DNA of 64,000 nucleotides. Origin: Weissella confusa. GTDB taxonomy: Bacteria; Bacillota; Bacilli; Lactobacillales; Lactobacillaceae. The stretch spans positions 156,748 through 220,747 of the forward strand of contig JAAOED010000001.1 of assembly GCA_016466735.1 (NCBI GenBank). The letters are read 5' to 3'. The translations under genes were made by a program, and so were the position numbers. Positions 49,557 to 58,679 of the stretch are shown piece after piece (position 1 is the first letter of the stretch; each line of letters opens with the position of its first letter). A model generated the notes under the pieces. The model worked only from the letters and a program-made list of their open reading frames with translations. It did not search any database and had not been told where the DNA came from.

Positions 49557-50288
49557 ATGGCGATTTTAACGATTAAAAACTTCCACAAAGAATATGGCGA
49601 CAAGGTCATTTTAAAAGATATCAATGCTTCTGTTGAAGAGGGTGATGTGATTGCATTGCTTGGGCCTTCAGGTACTGGAAAGTCAACGTTGCTACGCGGT
49701 TTAAATATGTTAGATCGTCCGACTTCTGGTGAAGTTATCTTTGATGGACAGGATATCTCAAAGGCAACGGAAGCTGAATTGGATAAGATTCGTCAAGACA
49801 TGGGGATGGTGTTCCAAAGCTTCAACTTGTTCCCAAACATGTCAGTTATCGACAACGTTAAGATTGCGTTGTTGAAGGTTAAGGGTATGGCTGATGATGA
49901 AGCCACACAAATTGCCGAAAAGTTCCTAGCAAAGGTTGGGTTGGCTGAAAAAGCGCAAGCATACCCAGCTTCATTGTCAGGTGGACAACAACAACGTGTA
50001 GCGATTGCGCGTGCCTTGGCAATGAATCCTAAGATTATGTTGTTCGACGAACCAACGTCAGCGCTTGACCCTGAAATGGTCGGTGAAGTGTTGAAGACGA
50101 TGCGTGAGTTGGCCCAAGAAGGCATGACGATGCTGGTTGTCACGCACGAAATGGGATTTGCGCGTGAAGTGGCGTCAAAGATTTGGTTCATGGCTGATGG
50201 TGATATGACGCAATATGATAATCCAGAAGCATTTTTCGAAAACCCAGATTCAGAGCGTGCGCAAAGTTTCTTGGCAAAGATGTTGTAA
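49557..50288 (+). CDS. Polar amino-acid ABC transporter ATP-binding protein
   Basis: 243 residues. Walker A GPSGTGKST, signature LSGGQQQRVAIARAL, Walker B IMLFDEPTSALDPE and switch His VVTHEMGFA, the layout of GlnQ/HisP-type PAAT proteins. Pairs with the fused binding protein-permease encoded 20 bases downstream. Confidence 0.92.
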   Translation: MAILTIKNFHKEYGDKVILKDINASVEEGDVIALLGPSGTGKSTLLRGLNMLDRPTSGEVIFDGQDISKATEAELDKIRQDMGMVFQSFNLFPNMSVIDNVKIALLKVKGMADDEATQIAEKFLAKVGLAEKAQAYPASLSGGQQQRVAIARALAMNPKIMLFDEPTSALDPEMVGEVLKTMRELAQEGMTMLVVTHEMGFAREVASKIWFMADGDMTQYDNPEAFFENPDSERAQSFLAKML

Positions 50289-50308
50289 GACAGTAGGAGA
50301 ATGAGTAT

Positions 50309-51781
50309 ATGCATAAGTGGGTATTAAAAGTTGTGACAGCTGTCATGGCGACATTATTAATGATTGGTTTCTTTGCTGGTTTGACTTCCGTTCAAGCTGC
50401 GGAAACGGATCCGGTACTTTCTAAAATTGAAAAAAGTGGTAAGTTGATCGTCGGAACATCAGCTGATTACGCGCCATACGAGTTCCACACAACGGTGAAT
50501 GGTAAGGACAAGATTGTTGGGTTTGATATTTCAGTTGCCAATGAAATTGCTAAGCGCTTGGGCGTAAAGTTGGTTGTTCAAGAAATGAGCTTTGACGCAT
50601 TGCTCGGTGCTGTTAAGACGGGTAAGGTCGACATGGTTGTGGCCGGTATGACGGCGACACCTGAGCGTGAACAAGAAGTTGCCTTTTCAGAACCATACTT
50701 CGTTGATAAGAACGTGGTGATGACGCTTAAGAAGAACGCGAACAAGTTGGCCAACTTGAATGATTTGAAGAAGGCAACATTGGCTGCTCAAATTTCATCG
50801 ATTCAAGAGGACGCTGCTAAGCAAGTTGGTGCTAAGAAGGTTGTGTCATTGAAGAAGGTGAACGATGCCGTGACGCAATTGACACAAAGCAAGGTCGACG
50901 GTGTCGTTGTGCCGGATACGACGGCTGACAGCTACATGGACCAAAGTAACCAATTTGCGGTTGCGAAGGCCACGTTGCCAGGTGAAACGAACGGTTCTTC
51001 AGTTGTGATGGCCAAGAAGGCAACGGTTTTGCAAAGCAAGGTCGACAACATCTTGGAAAAGCACGTTATCGGTGATCCGCTAGATAAGTGGAAGGACGAA
51101 GCAATCGCCTTGATGAACCACAAGGAGTCATTCTTTGAGAAGTACGCGCCTTACTTCGTTAAGGGAACGTTCTACACGGTTGGCTTGGCGGTAATCGGTG
51201 TGTTCTTCGGAATCATTCTTGGTGTGCTATTGGCCTTGATGAAGCTTTCAAGTATCAAGCCATTGAAGTGGTTGGCCGTTGCCTATATCGAAGCCGTTCG
51301 TGGTGTGCCACTTTTGATTCAAGTCTTCATTGTGTACTTTGGAACGCAAGTAATCGGCTTGGATGTTTCAAGTTTCATGGCTGGTGCGATTGCTATGTTC
51401 TTGAACTCAGCCGCATATGTTGCTGAAATTATTCGTTCAGGAATTCAAGCTGTGCCAGCCGGTCAAACTGAAGCAGCACGTTCACTTGGGTTCACGAAGA
51501 TGCAAACGATGCGCTTCATGGTGTTGCCACAAGCCATCAAGAACATCTTGCCAGCCTTGGGTAACGAGTTTGTGACGGTTATCAAGGAAGGTTCAGTTGT
51601 CTCAGTCATCGGTGTTGGTGAATTGACGTTCCAAACGTCAGTGGTGCAAGGTGCCTCATTTAAGCCATTTATTCCATTGATGATTACAGCAGCTATCTAC
51701 TTCATTTTGACGTTCGGTATCAGCCGCGTGTTGGGCCGTTTCGAGAAGAAGTTGCAACAATCAGATCGTAAGATGATCTAA
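50309..51781 (+). CDS. Fused amino-acid binding protein and permease
   Basis: 490 residues. Signal-anchor (about 8-28), a type II periplasmic-binding-like domain (about 35-255: IVGTSADYAPYEF, GFDISVANEIAKRLGV, DMVVAGMTATPEREQ), then a permease of five helices with the EAA loop EAARSLGFTKMQTMRFMVLPQA. Such fusions, two per transporter, are known for glutamine or other polar amino acids in lactic acid bacteria (GlnPQ type). Only one binding domain is present here, against two in lactococcal GlnP. Confidence 0.92.
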   Translation: MHKWVLKVVTAVMATLLMIGFFAGLTSVQAAETDPVLSKIEKSGKLIVGTSADYAPYEFHTTVNGKDKIVGFDISVANEIAKRLGVKLVVQEMSFDALLGAVKTGKVDMVVAGMTATPEREQEVAFSEPYFVDKNVVMTLKKNANKLANLNDLKKATLAAQISSIQEDAAKQVGAKKVVSLKKVNDAVTQLTQSKVDGVVVPDTTADSYMDQSNQFAVAKATLPGETNGSSVVMAKKATVLQSKVDNILEKHVIGDPLDKWKDEAIALMNHKESFFEKYAPYFVKGTFYTVGLAVIGVFFGIILGVLLALMKLSSIKPLKWLAVAYIEAVRGVPLLIQVFIVYFGTQVIGLDVSSFMAGAIAMFLNSAAYVAEIIRSGIQAVPAGQTEAARSLGFTKMQTMRFMVLPQAIKNILPALGNEFVTVIKEGSVVSVIGVGELTFQTSVVQGASFKPFIPLMITAAIYFILTFGISRVLGRFEKKLQQSDRKMI

Positions 51782-51784
51782 GTT

Positions 51785-51824
51785 AAAGCCCTAGTTCCCT
51801 TTTCGCGGGAATTGGGGCTTTTTT
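51785..51824 (+). terminator. Terminator of amino-acid ABC operon
   Basis: AAAGCCCTAGTTCCC / GGGAATTGGGGCTTT, then TTT. Confidence 0.8.
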
Positions 51825-51862
51825 GCGCTTACAATAGCAATAACGAAATGGAGGTGTGTGAC

Positions 51863-52711
51863 ATGACAAAGGTGGCGGTATTATCTGACGTGCACGGTAA
51901 CATAACCGCATTGGCAGCGACGATTGCGGATGCCAAGGAACAAGGTGCTGATGAATTCTGGTTCTTGGGCGATTTATTTATGCCGGGACCAGGTGCACAT
52001 GATGTGGTTGAAATGTTGCGTGAGCTAAACGTGACGGTTTGGCTTCGCGGTAACTGGGATGACTTCATGTTCGCAGCGTTGGAGCGAACGGTGGACTACA
52101 ACAAGCCAACGCGTGTTTATACGGCACGTCTATCGGCCTATGTCATGCAACACATGCCAAAAGCAGATTATGACTTTATCATGGCCTTGCCAGTGTCTGA
52201 TACACGTAACGTTGAAGACCTAACTTTTACGTTGTCGCACAATATGCCAAATAAGAATGCGGGTCATGAGTTGTTGCCAATGAGTGATCAGTATTATTTT
52301 GATGCGCTATTCTTGGGGCGTGATGCGGATGTTGCCATCTATGGTCACACACACCAAATGATTTACCGCACGGCTTCGGATGGTCGGGCAATTTTGAACC
52401 CTGGTTCAGTCGGTAGCCCATTTTCATTGAAGCGCAAAATGCGTCAAAACCGTGAAGCCCGTTACTTGATGTTGGATGTCGAAGGGACGCGTTTCGCAAC
52501 GGATTTTCGCACGGTCGCATATGACCAAGCTGCTGAGATGGCGCTTGCTGAAGAGCGCGGCTTGCCATATTTGGACTTGTACCGCAATTTGGTCTACGAA
52601 GGTTTGGGTTACGTGCATGATGCGTCAACGGTTGCCAAGGAAAACGACCGTTATGGTTATGGCACGGAGACGAAAGAGATGCTCCGTGAGTTAAGGCAAG
52701 CTTACAAGTAG
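51863..52711 (+). CDS. Metallophosphoesterase (YfcE/PrpA-like)
   Basis: 282 residues, cytoplasmic. Metal ligands in LSDVHGN, LGDLFMPG, RGNWDD and YGHTHQM, and NPGSVGSPF as in the YfcE-like group. Substrate unknown. Start at the ATG at 51863, eight bases after GGAGG. A C-terminal extension of about 50 residues (from AEERGLPYLD) is not part of the core fold. Confidence 0.85.
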   Translation: MTKVAVLSDVHGNITALAATIADAKEQGADEFWFLGDLFMPGPGAHDVVEMLRELNVTVWLRGNWDDFMFAALERTVDYNKPTRVYTARLSAYVMQHMPKADYDFIMALPVSDTRNVEDLTFTLSHNMPNKNAGHELLPMSDQYYFDALFLGRDADVAIYGHTHQMIYRTASDGRAILNPGSVGSPFSLKRKMRQNREARYLMLDVEGTRFATDFRTVAYDQAAEMALAEERGLPYLDLYRNLVYEGLGYVHDASTVAKENDRYGYGTETKEMLRELRQAYK

Positions 52712-52764
52712 CCTTGTGGGGTATAATAAAAGTACTGAACTTTGAGATAGGAGGGCGCACCGAA

Positions 52765-53826
52765 ATGGATGTGAAGCGCTATACACAATTTGAACAATTG
52801 GTGCGTTCGTTGAATGAAGCCAATGTCACACCAATCGTTTCAGGCGGATTCGCATTGGAAATCTTGTCCGGATATGACTTGGATAGTAAGTTGGCACCGT
52901 TGATTTTGGATGATGATGTCATCGACAATGAATTGATGATTGAATCTGTCATGCGCACGGTTGGGTTTGAACGTTTGGACATGCCAGAATTGGTGTTCTC
53001 AAACGCTGATGACACGTTGTCAGTTGCCTTTATGCCACAAAGTGCGGTCGAACCGCTAATCGGGCATAAGTTGCCCGGTCAATTCATCTTCACGCACACT
53101 GAACCTGAGTTCCACGTGCTAACGACGTACGATTTGTACAATTTGTTTGGCCACTTGATTGGTGACCCAGACCGTAGCGAGAAATTGCGTCATGGGGATG
53201 CACAAAAGTTGCGTTTCATGAAGCAATTGGGCTACATCTTTGACCGCTTCCCAATGCGCCAAATGAATGAGACACATCCATTATTGGATGTGACATTTGA
53301 ATTCTTGGGCGACAAGGATTTCGACCAAGTCGACAAGCTTATCCGTAGTGCGTTTGACGATGCCAACTACAGCACTGGTGAAGAAGAACAATTGGTACGT
53401 CGTTTGCGCGCGGGTAACCCATTTGGTCGCAAGCCAATTGAAATCGTGGCTAAGCGTGGTGACGAAATTTTGGGTTACGTCATCGTGTCAGCTGCGACTG
53501 TCGCAGATAACCGCACCGGTACAGCAGTCGGTGTTGTTGGACCAGTCGTTGTTGATCCACTTCACCGCGGTCGTGGCCTAGGATGGCGCTTAGTTGAAGA
53601 AGCCGAAATCGCAGCTCGTTTTGCTGGTTACGGTGTCTTGGCGGCGATTGGGTGGCCAGGTTACTGGAATCAATTTGGCTACATTCGTTCAACGGAGTTT
53701 GGTGTTAAACCTGCCTTTGAAATCACACCCGAATTCTTCATGGTGAAGGAGCTGTACCCATCAGCACTGTTGCGTACGAATGGCACATTCCGCTTCCCAG
53801 ATGAATGGCAATACGATCAAGAATAA
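52765..53826 (+). CDS. Nucleotidyltransferase-like/GNAT fusion protein
   Basis: 353 residues. The first 165 look like an aminoglycoside-type nucleotidyltransferase fold (TPIVSGGFALEILSGYDLDSKL followed by LILDDDVID), though the usual DxD pair is unclear. The second half (about 185-335) is a GNAT acetyltransferase with the acetyl-CoA loop HRGRGLG (267-273) and the late motif GWPGYWNQFGY. The substrate is unknown. I do not know this domain order in a named family. AGGAGGG ribosome site before ATG at 52765. Confidence 0.7.
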   Translation: MDVKRYTQFEQLVRSLNEANVTPIVSGGFALEILSGYDLDSKLAPLILDDDVIDNELMIESVMRTVGFERLDMPELVFSNADDTLSVAFMPQSAVEPLIGHKLPGQFIFTHTEPEFHVLTTYDLYNLFGHLIGDPDRSEKLRHGDAQKLRFMKQLGYIFDRFPMRQMNETHPLLDVTFEFLGDKDFDQVDKLIRSAFDDANYSTGEEEQLVRRLRAGNPFGRKPIEIVAKRGDEILGYVIVSAATVADNRTGTAVGVVGPVVVDPLHRGRGLGWRLVEEAEIAARFAGYGVLAAIGWPGYWNQFGYIRSTEFGVKPAFEITPEFFMVKELYPSALLRTNGTFRFPDEWQYDQE

Positions 53827-53830
53827 TGAT

Positions 53831-53866
53831 GACGCTGGTCTTTTACGAAAAAGGCCAGCGTTTTTC
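53831..53866 (+). terminator. Terminator after GNAT fusion gene
   Basis: ACGCTGGTC / GGCCAGCGT followed by TTTTT. Confidence 0.85.
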
Positions 53867-53957
53867 GTATTTTCATATCAATTGTGCAACATTTATTAGG
53901 TAAGATAGTCTTAATAGAAGTAGTGGGTAGAGATACCAAATAATTGAGGTGAAAATT

Positions 53958-54878
53958 ATGCAAGGACTTGGAGAACTAACAGATTTAGAGCTTGAAAAGA
54001 AGATTAACTCAGAGCCCAAGGAAACAGTCAGCAAGAAGTTTGGCTGGGACTGTGACGTTATGCACCCCGAAGCAATCGTTGAAGCAACGGAGTCTGTTTT
54101 GGCACGTATGGATAAGCTAGCGGATGTCATTGATGTTCGTGATAACGAATTGTACATTCATGACCGTGACCGAATTTTGGCAGCTGCTAAGGAGCTTAAA
54201 GTGGGTGACACGGTAGCGGACTTGGCGTCAATTGTGACTGAATTCCGTATTCGCTTGATGTTTGCGCCATTGCGTTTCTTCGAAGGTGATCGCGACATGC
54301 TTAAGAAGGTTGCTGAAAACATCGTTGATTCATATGCAATTGCCAGCGAAGATCCCGTTATTGAAATGGCGCTACGTGGCATGCGTGAGCGTACTGAAGA
54401 AGAATTGACGGCTGACGATTATGAGACGGTCATTAAGTCATTCATTCGCTTTGTGCCAGCGTTCCGTGACTCAAACATTCGTATGTTGGGCCAATTGATT
54501 CAATCAATGCACCGTGAAGCTGAAGTGTTTGGATTCGCAAATGATCCTGAAATCATCACGTTCTTCCAACAATTGGATATCGTGGTGGCAGGTGCTATCC
54601 GTCCGGATGAGTTTATGGCCATTACGGACATGTTGAATGACTTCGAGCCAACCATCACGAACCGCGTTGTTGAATTGGCACCAATCGAAGTGCTTCACCA
54701 ATTTACGATGAACGTGATTAGCGGTGTGAACACGGCCCGTGAGCAAGGTTTGTCATTCGGTGCCGATGCAGATAAGCGTCTTGAACATGCGGTAACTGAG
54801 CTAAATCGTGGTATGCTAGAGCGTGAGGATTACGGTAATATTCTACGAGGCATTCGTTCATTACACGTTGAATCATAA
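53958..54878 (+). CDS. Unknown soluble helical protein
   Basis: 306 residues, acidic and mostly helical, no signal peptide or membrane segment. No family recognised and no catalytic motif seen. ATG at 53958 has GAGGTGA at eight bases; an in-frame GTG at 53949 is inside that site. Codon use is like that of highly expressed neighbours. Followed after 23 bases by a 46-codon membrane peptide gene, with a shared terminator at 55053. Confidence 0.65.
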   Translation: MQGLGELTDLELEKKINSEPKETVSKKFGWDCDVMHPEAIVEATESVLARMDKLADVIDVRDNELYIHDRDRILAAAKELKVGDTVADLASIVTEFRIRLMFAPLRFFEGDRDMLKKVAENIVDSYAIASEDPVIEMALRGMRERTEEELTADDYETVIKSFIRFVPAFRDSNIRMLGQLIQSMHREAEVFGFANDPEIITFFQQLDIVVAGAIRPDEFMAITDMLNDFEPTITNRVVELAPIEVLHQFTMNVISGVNTAREQGLSFGADADKRLEHAVTELNRGMLEREDYGNILRGIRSLHVES

Positions 54879-54901
54879 TTACGACAAAGCAGGTCTTTAC
54901 C

Positions 54902-55042
54902 ATGATCAGAAATATCTTAAGTTTGGTGGGGCTATTTATCGCCACCTCTTTGATTGTTGTGGGTAAGGACATTCGACGACCAATTATCACGATCGCCGGT
55001 GTCCTGCTGGCAATCGCGACAGTGCTATATTGGTTGCAATAA
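54902..55042 (+). CDS. 46-residue two-helix membrane peptide
   Basis: A short frame with AGG eight bases before ATG. Two hydrophobic stretches (LSLVGLFIATSLIVVG and ITIAGVLLAIATVLYWL) are joined by KDIRRP. It lies between the unknown 306-residue gene and the terminator at 55053, so it is probably transcribed with that gene. No family recognised. Confidence 0.55.
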   Translation: MIRNILSLVGLFIATSLIVVGKDIRRPIITIAGVLLAIATVLYWLQ

Positions 55043-55052
55043 ATGAATTTTA

Positions 55053-55091
55053 AAAATGACTCGTATTCATTGGGATGCGAGTCATTTTTTT
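55053..55091 (+). terminator. Terminator after membrane peptide gene
   Basis: AAATGACTCG / CGAGTCATTT with a 14-base loop, followed by TTTT. Confidence 0.85.
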
Positions 55092-55131
55092 GCATTTCCC
55101 GTATAAAGTACAAAATAAATCCAGAATTTAC

Positions 55132-55170
55132 ATGAAAGCGCTTGCAAGCGTCCGGAAAGTAAGTTATATT
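55132..55170 (+). promoter_or_regulatory. Promoter with cre over the -35 box
   Basis: cre ATGAAAGCGCTTGCA (55132-55146) is a perfect match. It overlaps TTGCAA (55142-55147), which is followed by 17 bases and TATATT (55165-55170). Same architecture as the symporter at 48 kb. Confidence 0.8.
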
Positions 55171-55214
55171 AAGCCGGTGAGATATTTTAATTACTATTTG
55201 TGAGGGAACGCGTA

Positions 55215-56561
55215 ATGAAGATTAACGTTTGGTTTATTTTCTTCTTTGGGGCACTGGGAGGCTTGCTCTTTGGATTTGATACAGGAATTATTTCAGGAGC
55301 CTCTCCATTGATTGAAAGCAATTTTAAGTTGACGGTTGCTGAAACCGGCTTCGTAACGTCAGCTGTATTGATTGGATCAGCGGCTGGTGCGCTAGGGGTT
55401 GGACCTTTGGCTGACCGCTTTGGTCGTAAGAAGTTGTTGATTTTGGCTTCTTTGTTCTTTATCGCCGGTTCATTGATGACGGCGTTTGCAACTGGCTTTG
55501 GTACGATGGCCATCGCTCGTATCGTGTTGGGATTAGCCGTTGGGTCAGCGTCAGCGTTGACGCCAGCTTACTTGGCCGAATTGGCCCCTGCCAAGCACCG
55601 TGGTTCATTGGGGTCAATGTTCCAATTGATGATTACGGCCGGAATTTTGTTGGCCTACGTGTCTAACCTTGGTTTCTTGGGTCACGACTTTATGGGAATC
55701 CGTGACTGGCGCTGGATGCTTGGATCAGCTTTGATTCCAGCTGTCTTGTTGTTCGTGGGTGGCTTGTTGCTACCAGAATCACCACGCTTCTTGTTTGCGA
55801 AGGGTGATAAGGAAAATGCAGAACGCGTGTTGACGCACTTGCGTGCTAAGTCTGGTGAATCAGTCGAGGCCGAATTGGCTGCGATGGCTGAAGTTGATAA
55901 GCAACCAAAGGGTGGTTTGAAGGATTTGTTCACGATTGCCCGTCCAGCGGTGATTGTTGCCATTGGAATCATGTTCTTGCAACAATTAGTTGGTATTAAC
56001 TCGGTAATCTACTTCTTGCCACAAGTGTTCATCAAGGGATTCGGCTTTAACGAAGCCAACGCCATTTGGATTTCAGTTGGAATCGGTGTGGTTAATTTCG
56101 TGGTGACGATTTTGGCAACGATGATCATGGATAACTTCAACCGTAAGACGTTGTTGACGTTTGGTTCAATTGTTATGACGGTCGCTTTGGCTATCTTGAC
56201 AGTCTTGAACTACACGGTATCAGTTGAAACGGCCGCTATTCCAACGATGTTGTTGATTGCAACGTACATTTTCGGATTCGCCATTTCATGGGGACCAATT
56301 GCTTGGTTGTTGATTGGTGAAATCTTCCCAATGTCAGTACGCGGAATCGGTTCATCAATCGGTTCAGCTGCCAACTGGATTGGAAACTTCTTGGTATCAC
56401 AATTCTTCTTGGTATTGTTGGCTGTCTTCCACAACAACGTGGGTGGACCATTCGGGGTCTTCGCAGTCTTTGCCTTCATCTCAATCTTCTTTGTTCGTTA
56501 CCTCGTGCCAGAGACGCGCGGTAAGTCACTTGAAGAAATCGAAATGGAATTGCGCAAGTAG
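55215..56561 (+). CDS. SP-family sugar:proton symporter, second
   Basis: 448 residues, twelve helices. GGLLFGFDTGIISGA, ADRFGRKKLL, PESPRFLF, GPIAWLLIGEIFPMSVRG and PETRGKSLEEIE mark it as a sugar porter. About half of the residues match the paralogue at 48 kb, but the sugar-binding helix differs (QQLVGINSVIYFLPQ against QQVMGCNTVLYYAPT), so the substrates may differ. CcpA-controlled. ATG at 55215 after GAGGG. Confidence 0.88.
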   Translation: MKINVWFIFFFGALGGLLFGFDTGIISGASPLIESNFKLTVAETGFVTSAVLIGSAAGALGVGPLADRFGRKKLLILASLFFIAGSLMTAFATGFGTMAIARIVLGLAVGSASALTPAYLAELAPAKHRGSLGSMFQLMITAGILLAYVSNLGFLGHDFMGIRDWRWMLGSALIPAVLLFVGGLLLPESPRFLFAKGDKENAERVLTHLRAKSGESVEAELAAMAEVDKQPKGGLKDLFTIARPAVIVAIGIMFLQQLVGINSVIYFLPQVFIKGFGFNEANAIWISVGIGVVNFVVTILATMIMDNFNRKTLLTFGSIVMTVALAILTVLNYTVSVETAAIPTMLLIATYIFGFAISWGPIAWLLIGEIFPMSVRGIGSSIGSAANWIGNFLVSQFFLVLLAVFHNNVGGPFGVFAVFAFISIFFVRYLVPETRGKSLEEIEMELRK

Positions 56562-56573
56562 TCAATAGAAAAC

Positions 56574-56612
56574 AAAAAGGCTCGTACGTCGCAAAACGTA
56601 CGAGCCTTTCTT
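56574..56612 (+). terminator. Terminator after second sugar symporter gene
   Basis: AAAGGCTCGTACGT / ACGTACGAGCCTTT followed by CTTC. Confidence 0.85.
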
Positions 56613-56751
56613 CATGTACCTGGCTAAAAGCCGAGAAATACGTCTCAAAAGTACATGAAGGGTTAGTCGGACTTTCAGTGTACACCATTTAAGCGTATAT
56701 TAATAGGTACTAGATTTAGTGAGAAGTGTTCTGAAGAATGGAGAGAAAATC

Positions 56752-57246
56752 ATGGCTAAGAAAGAGCGTATTAAGAAGATCCTTGTCGAGCAAATTCTTG
56801 ATAAGGCTAAGATTCCATATGAAAGCATTGTGTTTGCTGGCGGTATGAACCGCGACCAAGCCGAATTGGATAACTATGGCCTAACAGACCATGATATCTA
56901 CAAGACATTGGCGTTGATTGGAAATGTCACTGGCCCAGTTATCGGTATCGTGCCAATGGATGCCCACTTGGACGAAAAGAAGTTGGCAGCCGTTTCAGGT
57001 AACAAGAAGGTTAACATGATTCCAACGAAGGATTTGCAAAAGACGACTGGTTACATTCACGGTGCGAATAACCCGGTTGGTATCTGGCAAACGAAGAAGT
57101 TCCCAATATACTTTGATAACAGTGCCAAGGAAGCTGGCACGATTACATTATCAGCTGGTGAAGTTGGTCGTTCAATCCGCTTGGATGCCGAGCAATTGGC
57201 TGAATTCGTCCACGCGAAGTTTGCGGATATTCGCACGGCTGACTAA
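56752..57246 (+). CDS. ybaK: YbaK/EbsC-family Cys-tRNA(Pro) deacylase
   Basis: 164 residues. Removes Cys (or Ala) wrongly loaded on tRNA-Pro. The family lysine lies in the KNTLVL-like segment (IYKTLALIG), followed by VVPMDAHLDEKKLAAVSGNKKV and the Gly-rich YIHGANNPVGIW. ATG at 56752 with GGAGAG at six bases. The next gene starts two bases after its stop. Confidence 0.9.
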   Translation: MAKKERIKKILVEQILDKAKIPYESIVFAGGMNRDQAELDNYGLTDHDIYKTLALIGNVTGPVIGIVPMDAHLDEKKLAAVSGNKKVNMIPTKDLQKTTGYIHGANNPVGIWQTKKFPIYFDNSAKEAGTITLSAGEVGRSIRLDAEQLAEFVHAKFADIRTAD

Positions 57247-57248
57247 CC

Positions 57249-57968
57249 ATGAGCTGGACGATTATTTGGCAAACTTGGGTATTCATAATTGGCATTTTCT
57301 TCGTGTTGCCACTCATTGGTAGTGCGCTGATTTCAGTGGTCACAACCCGCACTAACCAACATTTGATGCGCGCATTTGGCATGAATGCACCGCTCATTTT
57401 TGGCTGGTTTGGTGTGATGATTCATGAGATTTCGCATGCAGTGATGTCGATCATCTTCGGTCACCATGTCGATAAAATTAAGTTGCTCCAAAATCCGTTT
57501 AAGGAAGGCAACGAGAACCGCATGGGCTATGTGTCACATGCTTGGAATCCCAAGAATAAGTACCAACAACTCGGTAACTTTTTTATTGGGATGGCGCCGA
57601 TTTTCGGGATTGCCTTAACCAGTTGGGGGTTAACGAAACTATTGTGGCCACAACTGCTAATTGGGTTTCACGACGGTAGTAGCGTCTGGCTGAATACCGC
57701 TTGGTGGCAAGTGGCACTATGGATTTATGCCATTTTGAACTTGAGTTTAGCCTTGAATCTGAGTGATGCCGATTGGCAAAACACGAAGAGTGGGGCGTTG
57801 TATTACTTTATCTTTTTGACCATCGTTGCCTTAGGTGTTGGCCTCTGGATTAACGATGCGTTTATTATTTGGGAAACCGTTGGCCGACCAATCGCCTACT
57901 TCTTTGGCGGTGTGTTGGCAGCGACATTTATCATGTACATGTTGATGGCAATTATCGGTCGACGCTAA
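57249..57968 (+). CDS. M50-like membrane metalloprotease
   Basis: 239 residues, five to six helices. HEISH (H59, E60, H63) lies inside a helix (VMIHEISHAVMSIIFGH), as in site-2 protease-like enzymes. The second metal motif (a late Asp in NxxPxxxxDG) is not found in the usual form; N-L-S-D-A-D (near residue 175) could replace it. Substrate unknown. Co-transcribed with ybaK and probably the HD gene. Confidence 0.7.
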   Translation: MSWTIIWQTWVFIIGIFFVLPLIGSALISVVTTRTNQHLMRAFGMNAPLIFGWFGVMIHEISHAVMSIIFGHHVDKIKLLQNPFKEGNENRMGYVSHAWNPKNKYQQLGNFFIGMAPIFGIALTSWGLTKLLWPQLLIGFHDGSSVWLNTAWWQVALWIYAILNLSLALNLSDADWQNTKSGALYYFIFLTIVALGVGLWINDAFIIWETVGRPIAYFFGGVLAATFIMYMLMAIIGRR

Positions 57969-57987
57969 TAAAATTTGGGGAATAATG

Positions 57988-58662
57988 ATGACAAAAACAG
58001 AAGAACAACAATTGGTTGCTATTACTGCTTTTATGCAAAAGGTACTTGGTGGGGATGAATCAGGCCATGATACGACGCACATTGATCGTGTCGTTGCATT
58101 GACCAAGCACATTTTGACGACGGAACCAACGGCGGATGCCTTTATCGCGGTGGCTGCGGCAACGTTGCATGACACGTATGACGATAAGTTGTTTAAAAAT
58201 GTCACAAGCGCCAAACAAGCAGTTGTGGATATGTTGACGGATAATGGTGTTGATGAGGCTAAACAGGCTGAGATTTTCCAAATTATCGATAACATGTCAT
58301 GGAGTAAGCAACGTTTCGGCAACCCAGAGCCACTCACGCTGGCTGGTCAAATCGTGCAAGATGCTGACCGCCTTGAAGCGATAGGCGCAATTGCTGTGGC
58401 TCGCGTTATTCAATATGGCGTTCAAAAGCACCATATTTTGTATGACCCAACGATGCCACCACGTGATTTGAAAACGAAGTCCGATTATCGTGATGCGACG
58501 GGCGAAACGATGATTAACCATTTCTATGAAAAGCTATTTTTGCTCAAGGATTACCTCAATACTGACGAAGGAAAGCGAATTGGGGCAAAGCGCGATACGA
58601 TTATGCATGAATTCGTGGCGCAGTTTGAAGCAGAGTGGGCAGGAACTGATTATCTAAATTAA
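57988..58662 (+). CDS. HD-domain phosphohydrolase
   Basis: 224 residues. HD-type metal ligands: H31 in HDTTHIDRV, H61-D62 in ATLHDTYDD, and Asp in VQDADRLEAIGA. Similar to YedJ-like proteins, presumed phosphohydrolases of unknown substrate. The ATG at 57988 has GGGG at seven bases; an ATG three bases before is also possible. Confidence 0.88.
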   Translation: MTKTEEQQLVAITAFMQKVLGGDESGHDTTHIDRVVALTKHILTTEPTADAFIAVAAATLHDTYDDKLFKNVTSAKQAVVDMLTDNGVDEAKQAEIFQIIDNMSWSKQRFGNPEPLTLAGQIVQDADRLEAIGAIAVARVIQYGVQKHHILYDPTMPPRDLKTKSDYRDATGETMINHFYEKLFLLKDYLNTDEGKRIGAKRDTIMHEFVAQFEAEWAGTDYLN

Positions 58663-58679
58663 AAATATAAGGAGGCTAT

